Below, piece after piece: positions 1-10,561 of a DNA stretch of 59,112 nucleotides (its first letter is position 1; every line of letters begins with the position of its first letter). The stretch spans positions 1-59,112 of the forward strand of contig AJWJ01000090.1 in assembly GCA_000277445.1 (NCBI GenBank), in the 5' to 3' direction. The notes under the pieces were generated by a model. That model saw only the letters and a program-made list of their open reading frames with translations. It ran no database searches and was not told the DNA's origin. The translations under genes were made by a program, and so were the position numbers. This stretch comes from Polysphondylium violaceum. Its lineage: Eukaryota > Evosea > Eumycetozoa > Dictyosteliales > Dictyosteliaceae.

Positions 1-1058
1 GCGTCAGACATAATTCTAAGTGATTTGGCATAATCTAAAGCAGATGCGGCATCAAGACCTCTAGTGGAACAATCCCAACATGTAATTGATGCAGAGGAAA
101 CCATAGCTTCAGTGATTGTTAATCTTTTCTTTTCACCACCGGATAAACCTCTAATATATTCATTACCGACCAACTATAATAAAAAAACAATTAGAATCAA
201 ATACAAGGAGTTTATATCAACATAATAAAAATACATACAGTATCAGCTTGTCTAACAATACCAAACATGTTGACCAAAAGGTTATAAATTTTATCTCTAA
301 ATGATCTTTTCTTTTCATCTGGAAGTCTGTTGCCTGGGGTTTTGCATTTGAGTGCAAAAAGTAGAGTTTCCTTGAGAGTAAGAGTTGGATGATGGGTATC
401 TTCTTCGGGGGTGTAAATAGCTTCACCACGATATCTTTTCCATTCTTTGGCGGAAATACCACCATAGGTAACTTCACCATTGACAGAGACATATGAACCT
501 CTTTGATTTGAAATAACTCTGAGAAAAGTTGAACAACCAGCACCAGGTCTACCAAGTACCAATAACATTTTACCATCTTGAGCATAAGCATTTACATCGT
601 GTAAAATATCAAATGTAGTACCATTGGATTTTTTCCTATCGTTGATTTACAGTTAATATAATACTATTAGATTGAATTAAATAAATATTATAAAACACAT
701 ACCATGATGAGGGTTTAAATAATGAAGCAAACCAGTAGATTGGACTTGAAACATCTGGAATAACAGAGGCATCGGCACCTTTACCTTTGACAGTGAGATT
801 TCTAATTGAAACACCCATCTTTTTAGGCTTACCACCATTTTCCATTGCCATTCTTTGCGAATTTTCAAAATATTTACGCAACTTAAAATCTTCATCAGTT
901 TCCCAATGATTATTGGCCTCCAGATCTGATGGTGAGACATTGTATTGATGAGATTCTAACTCCAATTCATTTGAAAGTGCGTCATATTGTTCTCTTCCTT
1001 GACTAACACTAATATCATTATTGGCTGGAATAGAAATATCTTTTAATTCATACTCCAT
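1..1058 (-). CDS. PDR-type ABCG transporter, N-terminal part (runs off left edge)
   Basis: This is the amino-terminal third of a full-size ABCG (pleiotropic drug resistance type) membrane transporter, which pumps lipids or drugs using ATP. Exons read on the minus strand are 1058-703, 635-239 and 173-1 with GT-AG introns; about 309 residues are present and the gene continues outside the window. The first 118 residues are an acidic cytosolic leader. A Walker A-like GRPGAGCS lies at residues 147-154, with Cys where Lys is usual. LSGGEKKR at about 261 is the ABC signature, and a [11 protein letters not shown] stretch is the Walker B/D-loop. The Cys Walker A and this signature are typical of the first, degenerate nucleotide-binding domain of PDR proteins (family knowledge). 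Membrane segments and the second domain are not in the window. The start ATG at 1058 follows an in-frame AT-rich leader. Family call is secure; the paralogue number is not. Confidence 0.93.
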
Positions 1059-2879
1059 TTTTAATTAGGAGATGATATTTATTCTTTAACACACGCAACT
1101 GTATATCTATTACTATTACTTCAACTATTACTATAACAACACAACAGATACGAATGATTAGATTAAAGATCTAAATAAAATGAAAATGTAAATGATAAAA
1201 ATGATGGGGAATGTGATGATTAAATACCAAAACAAAGAGTCTATGTTTGCGGGCCATTTACCCCACATGATGAAGAAGCTTTTTCTCATATGATGAGTAC
1301 ATTGCCATTACTAACCTTATAATTCTAAAAATAATTTTACAGCGCCCTCCTACTAGGTTATATTTAAATTTGTATGCAACATCTTTTTATCGATTTGATT
1401 CATCATCCAAAATAGAACAGAACTCACATGTTTAGACCATTTCCGTTTTAGGCGCCAAAGTCCTCACACACCCCGCCATCTCACCTCACATGTAACTCAG
1501 CCCCCACACATAAAAACAAAAATAGTCGTGAAAAATAATCCCAAAAATAAATTTATTTAAAAATAATCAAAATTACACCATCAAACGCGTGATTTTTGAA
1601 AAATCCAATTATTATTTTATTTTTATTTTTTTTTCTCACAAAAATAAATAAAAAGAATATCTTTGTCTAGACTAGTCATGACATTGTTGTTGTTGTCAAG
1701 AAGGTTGTGATGGTGTTGTAATACATGAGGACGACGACAAGTAACACACTATGTTATTTTGTTTTTACACACACTGGTAAAATCTGAATCAGGTGAATTT
1801 TTGTGAAAATCAAATTCCGATAGTTATTTGAAAAAAGAGAAAATAAGAGAAAATAAGAGAAAATCATAATGTTTTCCTATTCATAGATAAGAGATTTCAA
1901 AGCAATAGTAATTTGTTTCTAAATAAAAAAGTTACACTGTTATTGCTCTCACTCGCTTGTTTAGTAATCGTGGTACCCAGTGTAAATATTTTATGCAATT
2001 TTATTAATTTGTTTGGTCGCCCACCATTTTCGTATAATATATTGTGTTTACTTGAATAGTATAGACACACAGAAAAACAATCGATAAAAAGAGGTACCAT
2101 CCAGCCTAAAGTGCAAATTGATGCTTCAAAAGTTGCTTTGTCCCCAAAAAGGTAAACTTTGTTATTTCCTTTTAAACTCATTTTTTTAGATTTTTTTTTT
2201 CAATCTAATATTTTTTTGTTTTTTATGTCAATTATTTAATTTATTTATTTTCTATTTTTTTTATTATTTTTTCTTTTTTCTTTTTTTGAAACGATGACCA
2301 TAGGCTGACCAAAATCTATTATATTATATCAACTTCAATAAAATAATTGTTTCATTAAAATACATACTCTCACACCCACCATATTTTATCATATTCACCC
2401 CCTCAATCTCCACAGAACACACTCATAAATAAAAGATCAAATCCATTCACCCGTATATTTATCTATTTCCCACATTCGATTCCATTGTGACAATAACCAT
2501 AATACCACCCCCTTATTTATTTATTTAATTCCATCAAATTCCATTTCCCATTTCATATTTATTATATTACCCACACACACACACCACATCCGCACATACA
2601 CATAATCCCCCCCATTAAAATCATCATTTGCAAAAAAAAATAAATAACAACATCAAAAACAAATAAACATCAACATCAACAGATATTTGGCAGGATTAAA
2701 TCTTTTGATTATAATTATCCCAATCAAAATAAATTAATTAATATATTTGTGCCAATAATCAATATTCAATAACCAATTACACAATAATATAAATATCACA
2801 CATCGCAATATCAATACTGTAATCCATTTTCTTTTTCCCCTATTTCTCCAATAATGCATTTTTGCTTTGGTATTTCTAA
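1059..2879. other. Intergenic region between divergent genes
   Basis: AT-rich spacer of about 1.8 kb between the ABCG transporter (-) and the mitochondrial carrier (+), so it must hold both promoters. Homopolymer T and A tracts are common, and there is a C-rich, CA-rich stretch around 2380-2660. A 94-codon minus-strand frame at 1897-2181 has no recognisable domain and I do not call it a gene. No tRNA or mobile element was recognised. Confidence 0.6.
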
Positions 2880-4460
2880 ATGAGTAAAGCAGAATCAAGG
2901 AGCCTAAAAAAACAAAACAACCAAATACCCACAACCCAGTCTCACAATATTTCCTCCTCTTCAAAATCAGGCCAACCATATATATCCAAATATTATGGAA
3001 ATCTTGTTAAAAATGGAAAAGTATTGTTATCCAATAATAACATTTCAACGACAAAGTTGATTGCATTTAGTAATCAAACAACTACTTTTGCCAAAAATAC
3101 AATCAACAAGATATACAATTCAAACAACAAACAATTAATTCAATCTCGTCCATTCACCACCACCACCCCCAAACCAACTAGAAATATCCCCAACATAAAT
3201 GAAAGTAGCAGTAACAGTAGTAATATCAGTCGTAGTATATTAAAAAATGAGAAATCCAAAGTTAAAAACCAAAATTTAAATGTATATAGATTTAATTACA
3301 TTATCAATTTAAATAGTAAATATGTACTAACTCTAAATTATACAGTATTTATTATCAGGTTCAATTGCCGGGGCTATAAGTAGATCTGCAACGGCAGGAT
3401 TTGAGAGATTAACCATTATCCAACAAGTTCAAGGTATGATGATCAATGATGTAAATCAAAGATACATTGGTTGCATAGCAGCCATTAAACAAATGTTGAA
3501 AAAGGAAGGCTTTTTGTCTTGGTTCAAAGGCAATGGTGCCAATATAGTTAAAGTGTCTCCAAACTCTGGTATCAGATTCCTTACTTATGAGTTTTGTAAA
3601 AAACAATTTCTCCAAGACCCCGATACTGAAAAACTATCGGTGCCCCAAACTTTGGCCAGTGGTGCCTTTGCCGGTTTAACCTCAACTTTTTTCACTTATC
3701 CTCTTGATGTCGTTAGAGTTAGATTGTCACTTCAAGGCTCATCGTCGCACGAAATGGCCGCCACCAGATATAAAGGTATTCTTCATGGTTTTACTAAAAT
3801 CCATGCTGAGGAAGGTATCAGAGGTCTATATAAAGGCTTGGGTACCGCAATAATGGTATGTGTATTTTATTATTTTCCAATCATTATAGTATACTAATTC
3901 CATTTATTTAGAGTGTCGCACCATGGGTATCTATCAGTTTTGCAAGTTATGAGGGTCTAAAGAAATTAGCAACTACTCAAACATTTTATGATCATTTTTA
4001 TGGTAAAGATAGTAGTCTTAGTAAAGAATTAAATGATTCTGAAAAATTGAATCTTAAACAACAACAATTAGAAATTAAATCTAATAGTAAAGGAAAAGAT
4101 ATGATTATTGATTTTATTTGTGGAGCTTTGAGTGGTGCCGTCACAATGACCATTTGCTATCCTCTGGATGTGCTTAGAAGAAGAATGATGGTTCAAGGGA
4201 TTGGAGGAAGTGGTCAAGTGATCTATAAAAATGGTCTCCAAGCATTTAAAAAGATATTTAAAACTGAGGGTGTTGGTGCATTTTATCAAGGCATCATACC
4301 AGCTTATTTTAAAGTAGTCCCCACCGTAGCCATATCTTTTGCCGTTTATGAGCTATGTAAAGGATCTATTGGAGGTCAACAACATCATTCAACAGAAAAC
4401 AATAACACCAATAATATTAATAATAACAAAAATAACAACAGTGATGAAAATGATTATTAA
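2880..4460 (+). CDS. Mitochondrial carrier family (SLC25) protein
   Basis: Inner-membrane solute carrier, probably of the SLC25A16/24/42-like group that moves nucleotides or CoA-type substrates (subgroup is inferred). Proposed exons are 2880-3281, 3346-3855 and 3912-4460, giving 486 residues. The first 134 residues are a Ser/Asn-rich leader with no carrier similarity, possibly a targeting extension. The three tandem carrier repeats follow, each with the loop after the first helix. Repeat 2 has PLDVVR and repeat 3 has PLDVLR, the classic PX[DE]XX[KR] signatures. Repeat 1 reads TAGFERL, with Gly where the signature Pro is expected. An insertion rich in Lys/Gln separates repeats 2 and 3, and the C-terminus is an Asn-rich tail. 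The junction at 3346 was chosen because it restores a helix reading LLSGSIAGAISR in frame. Family is certain; the substrate cannot be read from sequence. Confidence 0.9.
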
Positions 4461-4642
4461 TCAACATTCATTTCACTCGATTAATTGATAATATATTTTG
4501 GATATATATTATTTTGTAAATAAAACCAAAAACACTTGTAAATAAAATAAAGTTTAAATCTAGATACACATATATGCATTTATATGTTGTTTTTAAAAAA
4601 AGTATGTACAAAATAGATTTATTATTATTTTTTGAATGATTT

Positions 4643-5866
4643 TTAAATATATGGTGAATAGGCATAACCAGATGGAGATGATAACATAAATACATGACCA
4701 ATTTCTTTGGAAACCATGGCACCATAGTGGGCAAATTCATGAGAGCTAAAGAATGATTTCTTCTTTTTAACTTCTTCTTTCTTTTCAGCAGCTTCAGCAT
4801 CTTCTTTTTCAGCTTTTTCCATTTCCTCTTCAATGATTTTCTTTTCCTCGGCAAATAATTTCTTTCTAATGGTGGCCATTTTGTATGAAATTGTGTGATA
4901 TTTCTTTTTCTTCATGGTTCCTGGGACTGGATCATTCATAAAGTTGTTATTGTTGTTGTTCTCTAAAGTAATAGGTAATTCCCCAGCAACTGGTGGAATA
5001 GATAATTTATCTTCTTTGTTGGAGGTCAATGGTGGTGAAGTAAATGGATCTTCACCATTTTGAATCTTTCTTGATTTCTTTCTTGAAAAAGTAGCAAAGA
5101 ATTTCTTGCTAAGAGTACCTTTTCTTGATTTTTTGGGAAGATCTTGATAATGTTCAGCAATTGGTGAGAGACCATCATCTTTAGCATATGGTTGTGGAGC
5201 ATTGGCATCATCTAAATTAATTGGATTCTTGGCAAAAAGATTCAAAAGTTCTGCCTCTGCACGAGTTTGAAGTCTTTCTCTTGTAAAGACATTTGGAACA
5301 TCTATTGGTTCTTGTTCTTGTTTAATTTCCTCAATGGTTGGCTCTTCTGGTAACTCTACATTTTCTATATTGATCTTGGTCTCTTCTAAATCAATTTCTT
5401 CAGATGAAATAACTGGTGAATCTCCAATTGGTACTTCAGGTGTTTGAATTGATACCACAACAACATCTTTTTCTTCGTTTTCTTCGTTTTCTTCAACAAT
5501 AGGTTCTGGTACAATTTGTTCAGGTTCTTTTTCTTCTTCAATTATTTTTTCTTCAGCTTTAATTTCAGCTTCTAAAATTGGAATCAAGTCAACTTTATCT
5601 TGATCATCGGAATTAATTGGAGGTGGAATGCTTGGTAACACGCTTGGTACTTTTGGCAATTCTTGGAAACCTTCCATTTGATTTATTTTTGGTGGCTCTT
5701 GTATCTTTGGTGTTGAATTTATTACTTCCTCCACCTCAAGAGTCTTTAATTTTTGTGGTTGTGATTTATCTTTTACTTCATTATTATATCTTACTGGATC
5801 ATATGAAATTGAAGTATTTGTAATGATTTGATTGTTTTGATTTTCTTTTGTTACTTTATTACCCAT
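4643..5866 (-). CDS. MARCKS-like acidic protein with predicted N-myristoylation
   Basis: Single-exon protein of 407 residues with no catalytic domain I recognise. It begins MGNKVTKE: Gly at 2 and Thr at 6 fit an N-myristoylation site. Residues 90-200 are strongly acidic and rich in Glu, Pro, Val and Ile. Residues 245-267 form a sharp Lys/Arg cluster punctuated by Ser, Thr and three Phe (core TLSKKFFATFSRKK). A second basic patch with Tyr and Met lies near 319-338, followed by a Glu/Lys helical stretch at about 338-375, probably coiled coil. Myristate, acidic body and a basic Ser/Phe effector segment is the layout of MARCKS proteins, which bind PIP2 and actin at the plasma membrane until phosphorylated. 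The resemblance is architectural, not demonstrated homology. It could equally be a lineage-specific membrane-tethered scaffold. Confidence 0.8.
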   Translation of the reverse strand: MGNKVTKENQNNQIITNTSISYDPVRYNNEVKDKSQPQKLKTLEVEEVINSTPKIQEPPKINQMEGFQELPKVPSVLPSIPPPINSDDQDKVDLIPILEAEIKAEEKIIEEEKEPEQIVPEPIVEENEENEEKDVVVVSIQTPEVPIGDSPVISSEEIDLEETKINIENVELPEEPTIEEIKQEQEPIDVPNVFTRERLQTRAEAELLNLFAKNPINLDDANAPQPYAKDDGLSPIAEHYQDLPKKSRKGTLSKKFFATFSRKKSRKIQNGEDPFTSPPLTSNKEDKLSIPPVAGELPITLENNNNNNFMNDPVPGTMKKKKYHTISYKMATIRKKLFAEEKKIIEEEMEKAEKEDAEAAEKKEEVKKKKSFFSSHEFAHYGAMVSKEIGHVFMLSSPSGYAYSPYI

Positions 5867-7873
5867 TTTTTTTATTTTCTTTTTTTTAAAAGTCTAAATA
5901 ATTTTATTGTTAATATCAATTGATATTTATAAATGATGATGTTAATGAATGTGAACTTGTTAAAAATAACAAATTTAATTTAAAAAATCTATTTATAAAC
6001 AAAGGAATAGGTGGATTTTGTGAAAAAACGAATTTGATGACCGAAATAGATTGTTTGTTGGAGAAAAGAGGAAATCGTATTGTGGGAAATCAATTTTGAT
6101 TAAAACGATTTAATAGATTAAATTTACACATACACACTTCTTAATTGATTGAATTTTTTAAATATATTTCATAAAAAAAACAATTTTTAATTATTAATTT
6201 TTAAAAACTGTGGAGATTTAACAATATTATAAATTATTTTGATATATCTTTTTTAAAATATAAATTATCAATGTATCGGTAAATATTTGAAATTCTAATT
6301 TAAATTACACAATGTAGCACTATAAACATTGATTTATTTTTTTATAAACACATTTATTTATTTATGACACAAAAAATAATCCACCACTAGAATTGGCAAA
6401 TAAAATTGCTAGTTCCAATAAATCTAATAAATTAAAGTCATTAATTACAATAATCCCACACATAAACAAATTCACACACCCCACACAAATAAATAAATGG
6501 AAACAAATAAATAAATATATCAACTCACTTACACATACATTCACACACAGAATAAAGAAATGTAAGTTTAATAATTGTTGTATACATACATTGTAAGAGA
6601 ACAGCGACAAATAAATAATGATGCAAAGTTTATCACAAATTTTGATTTACCTCTCTCTATCCAGTGTGTATAAATATTAAAAGAGTTTATTATTATTTTT
6701 TATTATAGAGTTGATTCTGCTGTAGCTGTGTTGCTTTGGGTGAGATAGGGTAGGGTATTGGGTTGTGGTGAGTATTTATAAAGTGTGAGTTAAACATACC
6801 CCACCCCATTCACCCCTCTTATTGCTAAAAAAGTCTTCTTCACTTGAAAGTAACAGCACTACCACCCTGCAAAAATTGTGATCTGAGTTTAATCTCCTTC
6901 ATATCATATAGAAATCAATATTCTAAATATATGTAGTATTTAGGTTGTTTTTATGATTTATTTGTGTTTGGAAATATTTACCACAAAATAGTGGTAATTT
7001 CAAACATTGATCTAGATCAAAAAAAAAAAACACAAAAAAGGGGTTTATCAATTCTTTTAACTCCCACCCACTTTTGCTAGATGTTTTTTTCGCACATTTT
7101 TCACCCACTCACTTCCCCTCATATTTCATGAGAGAGGGGAAAAGTGCTTCCTTTTTCGGCCAATGTATATAACCTTCATCATTTTTTAGAGAATTGATAA
7201 TCATATATCTATTGATTTCATCATCTGACCATGACACAAAAGTTTTTATAGTTATAAATAGCAATGATTTATTATATTCAAAGAGGTGAATTTACTTTTT
7301 TAATGTCATTTGGGATCATATGATCCTTTCAAATTATACATTTGTAACCACAATTCAAACTCTCTCTAGATGATCAGTATTTTCATTAAATTTGGATAAA
7401 AAGTAAATTTTGGTAATAAATTGAAAAAAGATTATAATAGATCTAAGATTTTCGATTAAAATAGATAAAAATTTATATTTTTTTCTCTTTTTCATTTCAT
7501 TTCCTTATTTTGTTTTTAATTAAATTTTTTGTTTTGAAGTTCATTAAATTGTAAATCAACACATTATCTTTTCTATCCATAAGGAAATATTTGTAAAATG
7601 CATTCACCAAAACACCCCTATTCAATCAAAATAAAATAAATAGGGGTATGAATGTATTGTTTTGAGGGTTATATGAACTAATATATTTTGATATTTACTT
7701 TCATTGTATCCAATAGATTTACGAATTAAAATTAAATTAATTTTAATTTAAATTAATTAAAATTGAATTTCAATATCAGTGAAACTCAAGTAATAACCAA
7801 ATATTTAATAAATTTTTTCATTGATATATTTACTGTGTATAAACAACATCGTAATTAATTAATTAAATAAAAA
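5867..7873. other. Intergenic region between divergent genes
   Basis: About 2 kb of AT-rich DNA between the MARCKS-like gene (-) and the NmrA-like gene (+). It has homopolymer runs, a perfect 14-bp palindrome GGATCATATGATCC at 7313-7326 and a palindromic AATTAAA-type stretch near 7725-7757. Small overlapping frames around 6362-6610 on both strands have no recognisable domain. I see no gene or RNA here. Confidence 0.55.
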
Positions 7874-8746
7874 ATGGTTGGTAAAATTTTAGTTATTGGT
7901 GGTACTGGAAGTTGTGGCCGTAATGTAGTTAAACAATTGGAGAAAAAAGGCCAAAGTGTGTTGGTTGCTGCTAGAGATGAAAAAAAATTCAAAGAGATGA
8001 AGTTTGGTAAAAACACTACCTTTGTGAAATTTGATTTCAATAGCAAGGATACCTGGAAATGTGCTCTTGACGGTGTTGATAGAGTTTTTTTGATGGCTTT
8101 ACCATTGGATGACACTCCAGAGAAATCAATGGAACCATTTATCAATGAACTTAAACAATCCAAGAAGATTAAAAAGATAGTTTTCCTCTCTGTTTTAAAC
8201 GCTGAACGTTTCCCAATTATCAAGATTGAAACTTTGATCAAAGACTCTGGTATTCCATACTCTTTCCTCAGACCACCCTTTTTCATGGAGAATTTAACTG
8301 ACGGATTCATGAAGGATGAGCTCAAACAAGGTAGTCTTTCCGCCCCTGTTGGAGACCACGCCACTGCTTGGATATCCACTCAAGATATTGGTGACTGTGC
8401 TGCCAGTTTACTTTTGGAAGAGAGTGGTAAATATGACAACCAAGTCATCAACATCACCGGTCCAGCCCCCATCACCTATCCACAAATTTGCCAACTCCTC
8501 TCCAAATACACTGGCAAGAACGTCAAGTACAACGATGTCAAGCCCGCAGACTTCAACAAAGCATGTCTATCCAAAGGAATGCCTCAAGGTAGTGTTCAAT
8601 ATCTCGCTGATCTCTTCCAAGCCGTCGTTGATGACAAAACCAATACCGTCCACATGGGTGTCCAACAACTCACCGGTCATCAACCCAAATCCTTTGAATG
8701 CTTTATTCAAGAGAGTTTTGCTTCCTCTGCAAGACCAGGAATTTAA
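7874..8746 (+). CDS. NmrA-like NAD(P)-binding protein (PadA-like)
   Basis: Intronless gene for 290 residues of the NmrA/HSCARG branch of atypical short-chain dehydrogenases. The N-terminus MVGKILVIGGTGSCGRNVV (residues 1-19) carries the GxxGxxG dinucleotide-binding loop of a Rossmann fold. AARDEKK near 30 is where NADP-preferring relatives place a basic residue after strand 2. The FLRPPFFMENL segment near 135 is typical of the family. NmrA-like proteins often sense NAD(P) redox state rather than catalyse; in D. discoideum the relative PadA affects cell-type patterning (family knowledge). I cannot tell sensor from enzyme here. The ATG follows an A-rich leader, and the TAA lies about 230 bp before the (TTG)n repeat. 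Confidence 0.9.
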   Translation: MVGKILVIGGTGSCGRNVVKQLEKKGQSVLVAARDEKKFKEMKFGKNTTFVKFDFNSKDTWKCALDGVDRVFLMALPLDDTPEKSMEPFINELKQSKKIKKIVFLSVLNAERFPIIKIETLIKDSGIPYSFLRPPFFMENLTDGFMKDELKQGSLSAPVGDHATAWISTQDIGDCAASLLLEESGKYDNQVINITGPAPITYPQICQLLSKYTGKNVKYNDVKPADFNKACLSKGMPQGSVQYLADLFQAVVDDKTNTVHMGVQQLTGHQPKSFECFIQESFASSARPGI

Positions 8747-8975
8747 ATCCCAATGGTATCAATAAACATTCTTGGCTGTTTGTTTAAAAAAATAATGATT
8801 ATTCTTATTATTGTTTTTGTTTATTTTGTTTTTTTAAGATGATTTTATCAAATGAGTTTCAAACCTATTTGAAATATTAAATATAAAAATGTGATCAAAA
8901 GAAATAGATATGTATTGGTGGAGATGAGATATATGATTTGTGTGTGAAAGAAGGGATATGTAGAAAGTGTTTCTT

Positions 8976-8976
<1 letters not shown>

Positions 8977-9046
<70 letters not shown>
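8977..9046. repeat. (TTG)n microsatellite
   Basis: Uninterrupted trinucleotide repeat of about 70 bp, reading TTG on plus and CAA on minus. It lies in the 3' spacer between the convergent NmrA-like and MTFR1-like genes and is not in either proposed coding region. CAA repeats of this kind encode Gln in dictyostelid genes, but no coding frame is supported here. Confidence 0.9.
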
Positions 9047-9152
9047 AATTAAATTAAAGACCATGATAGAGAACAATAAACTCTAAAATAGATCCATTAT
9101 TAGTAGTAGTATAGTTGTTGGGTTATTATTATTATTACTATTGTTGAGATCT

Positions 9153-10242
9153 TTATCTAACAAATAAAGATTTTTTTGGTGTTTTGGAGGTATCATCGTC
9201 AGAGTCAAAAGAAAAGGAATCATCGTCATCATGATTTGCTGCTGATTTATGATCTGGTGAACTATATGTATTCTATAAATAAATTGTTAGTATCAATGTA
9301 TTATGTATGCACTAAATAATAATAAAAGATATATACTTGAAACTTCTTTTTCAAAGCATTTGCAATAAAATCTTGATGAGATACAACTGGATTTGAAGAG
9401 GTGGTGGTGTCTTTTAATGGTGTGCCACCTGGTGATCTAACTACATCTGATCTTTTTAAGCTTTTACCACCTTTTAATATATCATTCATTGAAAGAATTG
9501 GTTGTTTCATTGGTGTGCTGTTGTTGTTGGTGTTGGCACTGTTATTGATTGATTTCTTGATTTCCAATTTCTTGGTTTGAGCAAGAGGTGGGGGTGGAGG
9601 TGGGGGTGGTGGAACAGATGATGATGGTGGTGGGGTTGTTGTTGAAGCAGTAGATGAGTTTGCAGCATTCTTTGCAGCCATAATCTTGGCAAACTCTTCT
9701 CTGAGTCTTGTCAATTCACTCTCCAAACTATTAATTTTCTCTTGACTTTGTACAGGAGCACCACCTGCAGTATTTATATTTATAGTAGTATTATTTAAAG
9801 AGGGTGACGAGGTTGAGGTTGAAGTTGAGGTTGTTGAGGATACATTATACATTGGCGAGGAAGAGGAAGAAGCGGTAGAGATTGGTGATGTTACAAAAGT
9901 AGAATTTAATGGAGTATCAATAGTGACAGGCTCTTGTTGTTGTTGTTGTTGTTGTAATGATACTGATTTAATGTAAATTGAATTACTATTGGCACTAGTT
10001 GAAGGAAAGATGATATTGATCAACTTTCTATAGAAACCATTTTTACTCTTTATCTCTCGTTGCAAATATTCAGGCAAGTCGTAAAACAAACGACTATATG
10101 TAGTTTTTGTGGATTGACCAGCGAGTTCAAAGATTTGGAATGTTATCTTGAGTAATTGTATTCCCAAACTCTCTGAACTATAATATGTGGTCATGGGTCT
10201 ATTACTACCAGTAGTAGTTTCTGATGAATAGTTATTGCTCAT
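9153..10242 (-). CDS. Mitochondrial fission regulator (MTFR1) family protein
   Basis: Two exons, 10242-9337 and 9272-9153, encode 341 residues. The N-terminal third (GIQLLKITFQIFELAGQ onward) is well ordered. A Gln/Thr/Ser linker, a short Glu/Leu coiled coil (about residues 165-185) and a run of nine prolines follow. The C-terminal half has SMNDILKGGKSLK, RSPGGTPLK and FIANALKKKFQ, and the short last exon adds an acidic DDDDSFSFDSDDD tail. A poly-Pro stretch followed by a DMLK-like segment and ALKKKF is the C-terminal signature of animal MTFR1/MTFR2/MTFR1L (family knowledge); these act in mitochondrial fission and respiration. The match is to short motifs, so the family call is good but function in amoebae is inference. 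Second-exon frame and stop were checked base by base. Confidence 0.78.
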
Positions 10243-10561
10243 ATTATTTATAGTACTGTACTCTTTCCTATGATATAAAAAGAGAGAGAGTATTTATATA
10301 ATAATAATAATAAATATATCTATAGTGTGTAGGTGTAATAAAGATTAAAGTGAAAAAAATAAAATTCTCGTTGTGTTGAAAATTTGCGCTTCCCTCCTGT
10401 CAGGTAAATTTTTTTTTGAAAATTTTCAAATTTTGGAGGGAAAATGTTTGTGTGTGAAATAAATAAATGGTGTGGGTTTATTTACAAATATAGATAATGC
10501 ATGTCGGTACCATCACATCGAGATTTGTTAGATGGGGATGACAAAGACATGATCATTGTAT
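10243..10561. other. Short spacer upstream of the MTFR1-like gene
   Basis: AT-rich 319-bp spacer between the MTFR1-like start and the stop of the SET-domain gene, both on the minus strand. It must hold the promoter of the former and terminator of the latter. Nothing else recognised. Confidence 0.5.

Noticed and set aside
1897-2181. 94-codon minus-strand open frame between the ABCG and carrier genes
   Set aside because: No domain or signal, sits in AT-rich promoter DNA, and the sequence lacks codon bias of nearby genes.
8834-9076. Open frame of poly-Thr on the minus strand
   Set aside because: It is only the (TTG)n/(CAA)n repeat read in one frame, with no flanking coding signal.
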